This document shows positions 43,729-52,201 of a stretch of 64,000 nt of DNA, in pieces. Within the stretch, counting starts at the first letter, position 1. Each line of letters starts with the position of its first letter. The translations under genes were made by a program, and so were the position numbers. Under the pieces are notes generated by a model. The model saw nothing but the letters and a program-made list of their open reading frames with translations, made no database searches and had not been told where the DNA came from. Source of the DNA: Gallionella sp. (GTDB lineage Bacteria > Pseudomonadota > Gammaproteobacteria > Burkholderiales > Gallionellaceae); NCBI GenBank assembly GCA_028687575.1, contig JAQTZW010000013.1, positions 1-64,000 of the forward strand, read 5' to 3'.

Positions 43729-44247
43729 TCATCTGCTTTCCGCCTTGAACATGGCGGTGGACGGACGATTGCAACTGCTGTCGCGATATAACTGGCCCGG
43801 ATCGGCTTGCGCCCCCTGACGGTGCGCCAGTTCAGTCACCTCGCTGAACGCCAGATTGCATAACTTGAGATCGCGGAGACTCTGGCGCTGGTGGTCAGCC
43901 TGATCCAGCAGCAGGGTCTTCAACTGTAAATTTCCCCCAGCCGACAGATTTTCCACCGCGCGGGACGCTGCCAGCATGGACAAGCCCAGCCACTTGGCTC
44001 GTGTTTCTTCCTCGGCGAAATGCTTGTTGGCCACCACCAGCAGCAAGTCCGGTTGTCCGTGTTGCACGCTGGCGGCGGGTATGCAGGATGTCACAGTCTG
44101 CCCCATGTCGCGATCTATGTCGCGGACGATTTGCTGGCAAATATTCTTCAGCACCGCGCCCTGCCTTTCGGCGACATCATCTTCCGCATAACCGGTGTAG
44201 CAGTACATGGTGGCGCTGACCGCCAAGGCTGCTTGCAAATAGTTCAT
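43729..44247 (-). CDS. Secreted protein of unknown function
   Basis: ATG 44247 has AGGAGAG upstream. A short signal peptide ends TGYA-ED. The mature part is helical with Cys in KNICQQIV, VTSCIPAAS, DLKLCNLAF and DSSCNRPS, which could form two disulfides. No family found. It directly follows the 1566-aa TPR-CHAT gene and may be its periplasmic partner or target. Confidence 0.75.
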   Translation of the reverse strand: MNYLQAALAVSATMYCYTGYAEDDVAERQGAVLKNICQQIVRDIDRDMGQTVTSCIPAASVQHGQPDLLLVVANKHFAEEETRAKWLGLSMLAASRAVENLSAGGNLQLKTLLLDQADHQRQSLRDLKLCNLAFSEVTELAHRQGAQADPGQLYRDSSCNRPSTAMFKAESR

Positions 44248-44329
44248 CTCTACTCTCCTGTTTGGCAAAATTGCTTACCTGTTTGGACGTGGGACAGGCA
44301 TTACTGTCAGGAGTCAGTTCAAGACGGAA

Positions 44330-47300
44330 TCACGGTGCGCCTATCAGCACAAAAGGCGCCCAGTAATACGGATGACGGTAGCGGCTGTCCGCCGCGAGCG
44401 CGCGTTGCGCGGTCGCCAGCGCCACGACATAACCCATGCCGTGATCGAGGTTGCGGTAGAACTCGCCCATCAGCCGTGCGGTGGCGGCATCGTCCACCGG
44501 CCACAGCGTCGCCACGACCGAACGAACATTGGTGCGCTCAAACTGGTAGGCAAGACCGGTGATCTCCACGCCGCTGCCACGCGCAGCCGTGTCGCAGGCG
44601 GACAACACCACCAGCCGGGTGCGCGCAAAGCGCAGGCCGGGAATGTCCTTGTAATAGAGCGATTGACCGGACAAAAGGATGTGCGATTGTTCGGGATGTT
44701 CACCATCGAGACGGCCATGCGTGGCCAAGTGAACAATGTCATAACCGGGCGCGCGTATCTCGCTGCGGAAGGCGGCCAGGGTGGCATCCGTGCCGCCCAG
44801 AATGCGCATTTTGCTGACCACTCCCTTGACCTCGTTCACTTCCCGGCGAGCGCCCGGCAGCGAGCCATCCGGGTCCACCAGCGCCAGCACGCTTGCCTTG
44901 CCTGCCGCTGGTTCGCTTGCGAATTTTTGCTGATCGAGCGCGGTCACTTCGATCAGCGCGGTCTGCTCCATCAGCCAGGATTTGCCGTCGTGCAACGCGG
45001 CAAATGGCAGATACCGCAAACCGCCCGAGGCGCTCACCACCAGCACCTTGGGTGCGCCAAAACGCTGGAACGCCGGGCGGATCAGCAGATCGTAGAGGCG
45101 CACCGAAGCTTCGCGCAGCGCGTCGCCGCTGGCGGTTACGGCAGCCCCCGGAGCTGCCTTGCGCACCGCACCGCGCTGTGCCGCCATCTCTGTTCCCCGT
45201 CTGGCCGCCGCCGCAGTGGATACCCCATCCAGCATGCTGCGCACCAGCCTGTCCAATTCGCTGTTATTCACCGCCACCTCGAAGTGGGTGATCGCATCAT
45301 GGGTGATGGCGAATACCACCAGTTTTTCGTCCAGCGCCATCGGGCTTAACACCAGCGTTTCAGCGGGAATGTATTGCTGGAGCTTTTCCAGTTCCAGCGG
45401 GCGTATCGAATAGACATCCCGCCCGTTGCCGCCTCCTTGCGCCATCTCGCGGTCCAGTTTGTCTATGTATTCGGCGCGACGGCGGCGCACATCGGCCAGT
45501 AACTCGTCGAGATGCTGCATCTTGGCTGCGTCGGGATGCGCTTTTTCCTGCTCGCTGCGCAACTCCTTGTCGAAACGCGACTCCGCGATCTCCAGTTCCA
45601 GCGCCAGATCGCCTTCGCGCCCACCCGCATTGCGGCGCAAGTCTTCCAGCTCCGCTGCCTTGGCGCGCTCGACATAGCGCAATGCGTCACCCACCTTGTC
45701 CTGCCCCAGCAACAGGCGCACCAGCAGGGTATAGATACCAGCCTTGTCGCCCCAGTAACGGGTCTTGGCGACCTCGGACTGCAACACGACCTCGCCCTTT
45801 TCGATTTCACGGGCGGCGCGTTCCAGCGATTTCAAGGCATCCCCCACCCGGCCCGCATCTGCCTCGATCACGCCCAGTTGGTACAACGCCTCCCAAGATA
45901 CCGCGCCGCCTGCCCGTTCGGCCCGTTCGATGGCAAGACGCAAGGTGGCTTCGGCCTCAGGGCGATGCGCCCGAGACTGGGCGATGCCCAGTTCACTCAA
46001 GGCCACGAAGGCACCCCTGTTGCGTTTCTCCTCGACGTGGACGGCATCCTCCAGCACCGGCAGCGCCTGGGCATAGTCACCGTGTTTCGCCAGCATCTTG
46101 CCGCGTGCGGACAGCAATTCCGGTACCAGGCGCGGCAGCGAACTTGCCGCCTGACGCAATGCGTCCTGAAACACCTGATCCGCCTCTTCGTAACGCGCAA
46201 GCTGCGCCAGCACCTCTCCTCGAGCTGCAGCGACATGCAGCCGGAAATCGAAATTACTGTCATTGCCGACTACCTTCTCGGCCTCGTCTATGCGCTTCAA
46301 TGCCTCGTCGAAATCCCGCAACCGCACCAGCACCTGCGCACGATTGAAGATCAAGGCTGCCTCACCGTAATGATTTTCCGCCTGATGCATCAACGGGATC
46401 GCTGCGTCGTATTCCTTCAGTTCCTCCTTCACATCCCCCAGATGCATGGCGATTTCCGCCAGCGTATTCATCGCCCAGGCCTGCAACACCGGATCGCTGA
46501 TCCGCCGGGCGATCTCCAGCGAGGCTTGCGCCTGCTGTTTGGCTTCAGTCAACTGCCCCAGCAGGGCCAGTTGCCAGCCTTTCGACTGCAAAGCCTCCGC
46601 CTGCAACGGTAGATTGCCCGATTCAGCCGCCAAGCGGACGACTTGTTCATAAGACTGGATGGACGCGTCGTATTCCCCTTGGGAGGCGAGTATGCCGGCA
46701 CGAGCAAGCAACACCTGCATGCGTCGTGTCACATCTTTGCTATCTTCCGACAGTTGTAGCGCCTCACCGATCGTTTTGTCAGCGCCCGCCAGATCGCCTT
46801 CGCTCTGCTGCTGGCCCGAAAGCGCAAGCAGGGCCAGCAACCGCAAGCCGCCATCGTCGCCGGCTGCTGCCAGCGCTTCATCCAGTAAGGGATGCGTCTC
46901 CTTGTCACGGCCCAGATTGTGCAACCAGGTCGCCCGGTTGGTGCGGCTGACGACCCTCAACTCGCGGTTGCCGATACCGTCAGCAATGGCCGCCGCCTGC
47001 TCAGCGAATTTCACCGCGCCGGCAAAATCGCGCTGCTGGTCGCTGACACTCGCCGCTCCCAGCAACGCCCAGGCCCAGTCGGGCTGCATCTTCAGCGACT
47101 GGTAGAGCGCGCCCGCCTCGGCATAGTGCTGTCCGGCTTCAGCGGGTTGTTTCATAGCGACGAACAGTTTGCCCAGTTCGAGATGCACCTCAGCCTGTTC
47201 GCTCTTATTGTCGCGCTTGGTGTACAAGGCCAGCGCGCGTTCAAGGTCATGGCGCGCCTGTTGCCGCTCGCCCTGCTCAACGCGGATTTTTCCTGACTGC

Positions 47301-49030
47301 AACAACTCCCAGGCCAGACCGTTCTCATCCCCCGATGCCACGCGCAATTGCATCGCCTGCTCGTGCAGGGCCAGTGCTTGCTGCGGATTGCCCATTACCC
47401 AGTACGTCTGCCCGGCTGCGGCAAGCGCCTTGGCTTCCCAGGCGGTATCGTGCAGTTCCTGCGCCAACCCGGCAGCGCGCTGGTAGTCGGCCAGTGCCTC
47501 AGGAAAGCGTGACGCGCCATAATGCAACTCGCCGGTCTCCCATGCGATCTCAGTCTGCTTCAGGACATTATTCAGTTCCTGTGCGCGAATCGCCGCACGT
47601 TGCAGCAGCAGGGCAGCCGCCTCGGTCTCCCCCAGCATTTGCTGTGCCTTGGCGATGCGCCGGATCAGGTCTATCTCTTTCTGGCGGAAACCCGCTGCAC
47701 CGACTGCCGCATAGCGATCCAACAACGGCAGCAATTCGGCTACCACCTTGCGGTAATCACCCCGCGCGTTGGCGATATCCGCCCCCAGCCCGATGGCATA
47801 GGCTTCGGAGAGCAGCGCATGCGCGGCGATCTGGTCATTGGGTGGCGACTGGCGCAACGCGGCGACCTCGACGCGCACCTCGGCCACCCGCTTTAGCACC
47901 TCATCCGGCTGGCCCATCCGGGAATAAGCGTTGGCCTCGTTGTTCATGCAGATGATGCGATCCAGCGCGGCGTTGTGCTCCTGCGCTACCGGTACTTTGG
48001 CATAAAACTCTGCGGCACGCCGGTAGGCAGCCGCCGCATCCCCATATTTACTGCGATCCAGCATCCAAAGGTGGGCACGCGCATTTTCCACCAATGCCCG
48101 CAGCAGCGCCGAGGGGTTGACGCGCACCGCCAGCAAGTGCTCCATCACGGCCAGTTTCTGCTCGCCTATTGCGTACTGCTTCGGAGTCAGGGCATTGATG
48201 TCATCGCACAATTTGGCCAACAACGTTGCCGCATCGCTTTCCTGGAGCCCGGCCACACGCTCTGCGAATCCGGGTTTGCCGTTCAGCGCCACGATCTCGT
48301 CCAGCGTATCCGCATTGGAAAGGGGTGCATCGTTGATAAGCCAGGTGGAATAAGTCTCGCTGATCTTCCACTGCTTGCCGATGTACTTGCCCGGATAATC
48401 GCGCACGAAACGCAAGAAGGCGCGGTAATCCTCGGGGGTAGATTGTTCGAGGATAGGCGTGAGCGTCTTGCCGGCCCATTTTCCGTGGCTGACCTGCTGT
48501 TTCATTTCAGCGGTGAATTCGACCACCTCATGGCCGGCCACGACCATCGCAGCCAGCGCCTGATTCTCGATACCGTCATCGGTGGCTGACAGCACCTGCT
48601 CCAGCGTTACGAGGGGCTCTCGGTAATTGTCCAGCAAGACAATACCATTGACGTACAGGTCAAACAGCAGGCCGTGATAAATGTTCGCCGGCAACAACAC
48701 CGACAACTCGACCACTCCTGCATCCGTGATGCCAGCCAGACTGGAACCGGCCTCTGCACGAAGCCAGCTATCCTGCTCATTCACTGATTCAACTTCGACG
48801 CGACCGGAAATCGCGATGCCGCCATCGGCTTGGCGTGCATACAAGTTGCCGTGCGCCCCCTTGAGGATGCCGTGTCTGCTGCCGCAATTCATGCGTATCC
48901 GTTCAGGGTTATCGTGCGGCCCCTGTAATTCGGCGATGGTACACATCAGGCTCTGTTCTACCCGGGTATCGGCTGCATGGGCAGAGGGTACGAGGCAGAC
49001 CAAACATAACAGGGAGATCAATAAACGCAT
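44330..49030 (-). CDS. Exported TPR-CHAT protease-like protein (1566 aa)
   Basis: ATG 49030 follows GGAGTCGGG and opens a signal peptide (LLISLLCLVCLVPSAHA-AD). The N-terminal 330 residues are of unknown type, with a Cys pair in LMCTIAELQ and RMNCGSRHG. Residues about 370-1150 are many diverged TPRs. The CHAT domain has His1438 (LATHGRLD), Cys1479 (LSACDTA) and ATLWPVDD. It differs from the 1-24 kb CHAT set in having very diverse repeats, so it is an older branch. It lies downstream of the sigma/anti-sigma/protease genes on the same strand. Confidence 0.92.
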   Translation of the reverse strand: MRLLISLLCLVCLVPSAHAADTRVEQSLMCTIAELQGPHDNPERIRMNCGSRHGILKGAHGNLYARQADGGIAISGRVEVESVNEQDSWLRAEAGSSLAGITDAGVVELSVLLPANIYHGLLFDLYVNGIVLLDNYREPLVTLEQVLSATDDGIENQALAAMVVAGHEVVEFTAEMKQQVSHGKWAGKTLTPILEQSTPEDYRAFLRFVRDYPGKYIGKQWKISETYSTWLINDAPLSNADTLDEIVALNGKPGFAERVAGLQESDAATLLAKLCDDINALTPKQYAIGEQKLAVMEHLLAVRVNPSALLRALVENARAHLWMLDRSKYGDAAAAYRRAAEFYAKVPVAQEHNAALDRIICMNNEANAYSRMGQPDEVLKRVAEVRVEVAALRQSPPNDQIAAHALLSEAYAIGLGADIANARGDYRKVVAELLPLLDRYAAVGAAGFRQKEIDLIRRIAKAQQMLGETEAAALLLQRAAIRAQELNNVLKQTEIAWETGELHYGASRFPEALADYQRAAGLAQELHDTAWEAKALAAAGQTYWVMGNPQQALALHEQAMQLRVASGDENGLAWELLQSGKIRVEQGERQQARHDLERALALYTKRDNKSEQAEVHLELGKLFVAMKQPAEAGQHYAEAGALYQSLKMQPDWAWALLGAASVSDQQRDFAGAVKFAEQAAAIADGIGNRELRVVSRTNRATWLHNLGRDKETHPLLDEALAAAGDDGGLRLLALLALSGQQQSEGDLAGADKTIGEALQLSEDSKDVTRRMQVLLARAGILASQGEYDASIQSYEQVVRLAAESGNLPLQAEALQSKGWQLALLGQLTEAKQQAQASLEIARRISDPVLQAWAMNTLAEIAMHLGDVKEELKEYDAAIPLMHQAENHYGEAALIFNRAQVLVRLRDFDEALKRIDEAEKVVGNDSNFDFRLHVAAARGEVLAQLARYEEADQVFQDALRQAASSLPRLVPELLSARGKMLAKHGDYAQALPVLEDAVHVEEKRNRGAFVALSELGIAQSRAHRPEAEATLRLAIERAERAGGAVSWEALYQLGVIEADAGRVGDALKSLERAAREIEKGEVVLQSEVAKTRYWGDKAGIYTLLVRLLLGQDKVGDALRYVERAKAAELEDLRRNAGGREGDLALELEIAESRFDKELRSEQEKAHPDAAKMQHLDELLADVRRRRAEYIDKLDREMAQGGGNGRDVYSIRPLELEKLQQYIPAETLVLSPMALDEKLVVFAITHDAITHFEVAVNNSELDRLVRSMLDGVSTAAAARRGTEMAAQRGAVRKAAPGAAVTASGDALREASVRLYDLLIRPAFQRFGAPKVLVVSASGGLRYLPFAALHDGKSWLMEQTALIEVTALDQQKFASEPAAGKASVLALVDPDGSLPGARREVNEVKGVVSKMRILGGTDATLAAFRSEIRAPGYDIVHLATHGRLDGEHPEQSHILLSGQSLYYKDIPGLRFARTRLVVLSACDTAARGSGVEITGLAYQFERTNVRSVVATLWPVDDAATARLMGEFYRNLDHGMGYVVALATAQRALAADSRYRHPYYWAPFVLIGAP

Positions 49031-49164
49031 ACCCGACTCCATTTTAATCTTCAGCAAAGATTCTCGATTTGCCACACATTCATCAGGAAAAATGGCCGGC
49101 GAAAGCCGCGCAATTATGATCAAGCCGCCACCATCCGCCCACCCCACGTTTTGGGGGAGGGCGT

Positions 49165-49437
49165 TCACCATGGCTCCTGTCGTGCGCGCCGCAAAGCGCG
49201 CTCAGCCTGCTCCAGGATGGAGGTGGGGATGCGCAAAAAGATGCTGGTCGAATTGCAAAAGGCATGCAGATTGGCTAACGCCTCCTGCAACTCGCGGGCC
49301 GCCTCGAACAGCCGCGATGACACCTGTTCGCTCTCGAAAGCGAGTATCGCACCGCTAAGCCCGGCCTGCTTGAGTCTGACCTGGGTGTCGTCCGTTTCAT
49401 CCATCACTACCAGCACGAATTTCTTGCCTCCGTTCAT
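49165..49437 (-). CDS. Small hypothetical protein before the TPR-CHAT gene
   Basis: ATG 49437 has AAGGAGA upstream. The 90-aa soluble protein has no signal peptide and reads GKKFVLVVMDETDD, then two helices (SRLFEAARELQEALANLH and LEQAERALRRARQ). No family. It is likely cytosolic, so it may regulate expression rather than take part in the exported system. Confidence 0.65.
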   Translation of the reverse strand: MNGGKKFVLVVMDETDDTQVRLKQAGLSGAILAFESEQVSSRLFEAARELQEALANLHAFCNSTSIFLRIPTSILEQAERALRRARQEPW

Positions 49438-49458
49438 CGGCGTCTCCTTGGCGCTTCG

Positions 49459-49614
49459 TCATCCAGACCTGCATCGCAACGACGATGCCGGCGTATCCGT
49501 TCGGACAAGGGATGCACGAAATCAGGGGCGGGAGGAGCCCCCGCGCAACGCCTTGTCCGGCTGTTGTGACGGAACGAATGCAAATAGTGTCAGGAGTGAC
49601 AGGGCGATCCGCAT
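49459..49614 (-). CDS. Possible 51-aa secreted peptide
   Basis: A short frame starting at ATG 49614, five bases past the protease stop, encodes MRIALSLLTLFAFVPS followed by 35 polar residues. The signal-like start is suggestive, but there is no good ribosome-binding site. Weak support. Confidence 0.25.
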
Positions 49615-49618
49615 GAAT

Positions 49619-50977
49619 CTACAGCACCGAAGTCTTCACCACCTCGCCGGTCGCCTCGTCAAGTTCGACCTGCACGTCGAAACGTCCCTGCTGGTGGGTG
49701 TCGAAGCGGGCAAGTTCTGGCTTGCCGTTCGCGTTACGGTCTTCATAGACGGCATCCGGCTTGCCGTCGCCGTTGCGGTCCAGATACAGCGAAACCCCAC
49801 GGGCCGCATCGTCCCAGTTGAGTACATAGCCGTTGAAATGCCCGGAGCAATTGTAGTCGAGCTCGGTCTGCCAAGCCGGCTGGCCTGCGGCGCGCACTCG
49901 GTTGCCGTAGCGTATCTGGCAAGCACCCGCTGACTGGGCAGGTGCTTCCTGCCTGCCGCCGGACTTGCCTGCCTGCGGCGGTTCGTTCAACTCGCCGCCA
50001 CCGCCCTGCCCTGCCGGGCCCTGTGTAGATTTTCCGGGTGCCGATTTTCCGGGTGCCGATTTTCCGGGCGCAGCTTTGCCCGGTGGGTTGCTGCCGGCAT
50101 CGGAGGACTTGCCGGTCTCGCGCGGCTGCTCAGCATGAGCAGGCTCGGCGATGAAACGCTTCACGTCGTCAACCGACACGGCATAGTTCATGCCCTGCGC
50201 GTCGCCCCGGCTGTAGGTGTTGACGCCAACCATCTGCATCGCGTCGTTGATCAGCGGCCCGCCCGAATTGCCCGGATTGATGGGCGTCTGGGTCTGGATC
50301 ACGGTGGCGTGATGTTTGGACTTGTCGTCCGAATAGCTCCATTCGGCATTGACCCGTATCTGGCTGACGATGCCCTTGGTGTAAGTCCAGGTCGCACCTT
50401 CCGGATGGCCGATGGCATGCACGTCCGCACCGACCGATAAGCCCTCCAGACTGCCGAACGGCAGCGTGACCAGCGTATCGGGCTTGCGCTCCAGCCGGAG
50501 CAGAGCCAGGTCGCGTGTACGATCCTGCTTCTCGACCTTGGCGGTGTACAGGTCAGCACGCTTGATGTCGCCCAGATTGACGCTGCCGTTCTGCGGCTTG
50601 AATACCACCGCCACCCTGTCCGCGCCTTCGATCACATGCACGTTGGTCAATATCCGGCCCTGCGCATCTATCACGGAACCGGAACCCAGACCGTTCGGTT
50701 TGTCATTGCTGTCCAGCGAAAATATCAGCACCACTGCCGGCGCCGTGCGGTTAAACAACTCGGTCTCATGCACGCCGCGCATCACCGGCGCATCGGCATC
50801 GGCCTGTTCGACGTGCCGCAACACGCCCCCCAGACGATCAGCCAGCGCCGCATCGCGGTCGATGGTCTGTGCCGACAGCTGCATGGATGGCGGCATACGA
50901 TCGGCCGCCGGGACCGGCAGGGTCGCCATCAAGCCCATACATCCCACTATCCAGCCGGAATATCCGTTCTTCTGCAT
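49619..50977 (-). CDS. Exported trypsin-like (S1C-type) serine protease
   Basis: Two ATGs lie at the start; ATG 50977 has the better spacing from GGGAG. A signal peptide ends PVPAA-DR. The protease domain (residues about 70-280) has His114 (TNVHVI), Asp156 (RDLALL) and Ser238 (GNSGGPL), a complete triad. There is no PDZ domain. A repetitive linker (APGKS repeated three times) leads to a C-terminal domain with Cys pair and two Ca-binding-like motifs (DRNGDGKPD and DRNANGKPE). It sits right after an ECF sigma/anti-sigma pair and before two CHAT genes, so it may act in the same proteolytic cascade or signal release. Confidence 0.9.
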   Translation of the reverse strand: MQKNGYSGWIVGCMGLMATLPVPAADRMPPSMQLSAQTIDRDAALADRLGGVLRHVEQADADAPVMRGVHETELFNRTAPAVVLIFSLDSNDKPNGLGSGSVIDAQGRILTNVHVIEGADRVAVVFKPQNGSVNLGDIKRADLYTAKVEKQDRTRDLALLRLERKPDTLVTLPFGSLEGLSVGADVHAIGHPEGATWTYTKGIVSQIRVNAEWSYSDDKSKHHATVIQTQTPINPGNSGGPLINDAMQMVGVNTYSRGDAQGMNYAVSVDDVKRFIAEPAHAEQPRETGKSSDAGSNPPGKAAPGKSAPGKSAPGKSTQGPAGQGGGGELNEPPQAGKSGGRQEAPAQSAGACQIRYGNRVRAAGQPAWQTELDYNCSGHFNGYVLNWDDAARGVSLYLDRNGDGKPDAVYEDRNANGKPELARFDTHQQGRFDVQVELDEATGEVVKTSVL

Positions 50978-51022
50978 CTTCATCTCCCGTCCATACTTTC
51001 CGTTATTTTCCCGCCAGTCGTT

Positions 51023-51559
51023 TCATTGCGGCTGCTGGATGAATGTCACCGTCAGATCGCCCTGTTCGGGCAGCGCGATGGCATTCGACTCCAGCAACTC
51101 GCCCACCGCCGGGGCGACCGGATAGGCCAGGCGAATGTGCAAGCTGATCTTGCCGGTAGAAAGCTGTCGCGACACTGGTACGCCCAGTCGAACCAGATCG
51201 GCCTGCAAACGACCCGCATCCTGCGCCACATCGGCACTCACCACCACCAGTTCGGACGCGCCGCGCATCAGGGAATCTTCGGCTGGCATCTCGCCCAGCG
51301 GTGCCAACATGGAAATCGCGCTGATGAACATCAGAACCGAGGCCGCCATAGCCAGAAAGTTCCAGCCGGTATTGACCCGCTCGCGACGCATCGCAAATTG
51401 CAGTCGCTGCCAGTCGTGCGCCAGATCGTCCTGCTCCGTCCCGCTGCGTTCCAGGGCTGCAAGCTCGCGCCGCAGCAGCGCGCCCTGCCCGGTTTCCGAT
51501 TTTCCGCGCAGACCGTCATACCAGTCGAAATCATCCTGCATATCATCGTGCTGTGTCAT
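51023..51559 (-). CDS. Probable membrane anti-sigma factor
   Basis: ATG 51559 starts one base after the sigma gene stop, with GGAGG upstream. The 178-aa protein has a cytosolic N-terminus of about 65 residues, a single transmembrane helix (TGWNFLAMAASVLMFISAISMLAPLG) and a periplasmic part of about 90 residues (TGKISLHIRLAYPVAPAVGELL, GDLTVTFIQQ). Topology and gene position fit an anti-sigma factor that senses the envelope. The N-terminus lacks the zinc motif of ZAS-type factors, so the family is not certain. Confidence 0.75.
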   Translation of the reverse strand: MTQHDDMQDDFDWYDGLRGKSETGQGALLRRELAALERSGTEQDDLAHDWQRLQFAMRRERVNTGWNFLAMAASVLMFISAISMLAPLGEMPAEDSLMRGASELVVVSADVAQDAGRLQADLVRLGVPVSRQLSTGKISLHIRLAYPVAPAVGELLESNAIALPEQGDLTVTFIQQPQ

Positions 51560-51560
51560 G

Positions 51561-52148
51561 TCAGGCCTCCAGCCAGGCGCGGCAAGGTTCAAGGAAAGGA
51601 CTTAGTTTTTTCCTGCACTGGGAGATGTATTCCCGCGTCGCTGCAGGCGTGCGGCTCAGGAAGTTCGCCAGTTCGTCCATCTCCCATCCTTCGAAAGCGG
51701 CCAGCCGCAAGGCGTAGGCCCGCTCCGGGAAGACTTGGGCGAACGACAGAAATCCGCGCTGCACGCAGTTGCGCATATCGCGCTGATCCTCATGCCCCGC
51801 ATCATCAATCAGCACTTCCGGCGAATCGCCTTCCTCAAGCAACTCATCCAGCGAGTCGTGCGACTTTTTCGAGCGCAGATAATCCAGCATGCAGTTGCGG
51901 GCGATTGTCCACACCCAGGTGCTGACTTTGGATTCGCCCTTGAACTTGTCGGCAGAACGGTAGACTTTGATAAAGGTCTCCTGCAACAAGTCCGCGGCTT
52001 CTTCGTCGGTCATCCGGTGATGCCGGAAGAACGCCTTGATGCGCGAGGCATAGAGGCGGAACAACTGCTCCATCGCCGCCTCGGCGGGCCTGCCTCCGCC
52101 GGCTATCCTGCGGAGCAAGGCTCGGGTTTCGGTCTCGTTATCGCTCAA
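51561..52148 (-). CDS. ECF-type RNA polymerase sigma factor
   Basis: The start is TTG 52148 behind AAGGAG. Region 2 reads LYASRIKAFFRHHRMTDEEAADLLQETFIKVYRSADKF, then STWVWTIARNCMLDYLR. Region 4 reads RAYALRLAAFEGWEMDELANFLSRTPAATREYISQCRKKL. At 195 aa the length fits an ECF factor. It probably drives expression of the exported protease cluster, including the CHAT gene 53 bp upstream of it on the same strand. Confidence 0.93.
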   Translation of the reverse strand: MSDNETETRALLRRIAGGGRPAEAAMEQLFRLYASRIKAFFRHHRMTDEEAADLLQETFIKVYRSADKFKGESKVSTWVWTIARNCMLDYLRSKKSHDSLDELLEEGDSPEVLIDDAGHEDQRDMRNCVQRGFLSFAQVFPERAYALRLAAFEGWEMDELANFLSRTPAATREYISQCRKKLSPFLEPCRAWLEA

Positions 52149-52201
52149 TTCAACTCCTTAATTCCGGCGTATAGCCCATTGTAAACATTGCACATCGCCA
52201 A

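Noticed and set aside
44372..46612. Plus-strand frames of 325 and 366 codons
   Set aside because: Shadows of the 1566-aa TPR-CHAT gene; no start signals or domains.
49619..50977. DegP/HtrA family name for the serine protease
   Set aside because: The protease core is similar, but there is no PDZ domain; the C-terminus is a different Ca-binding-like domain.
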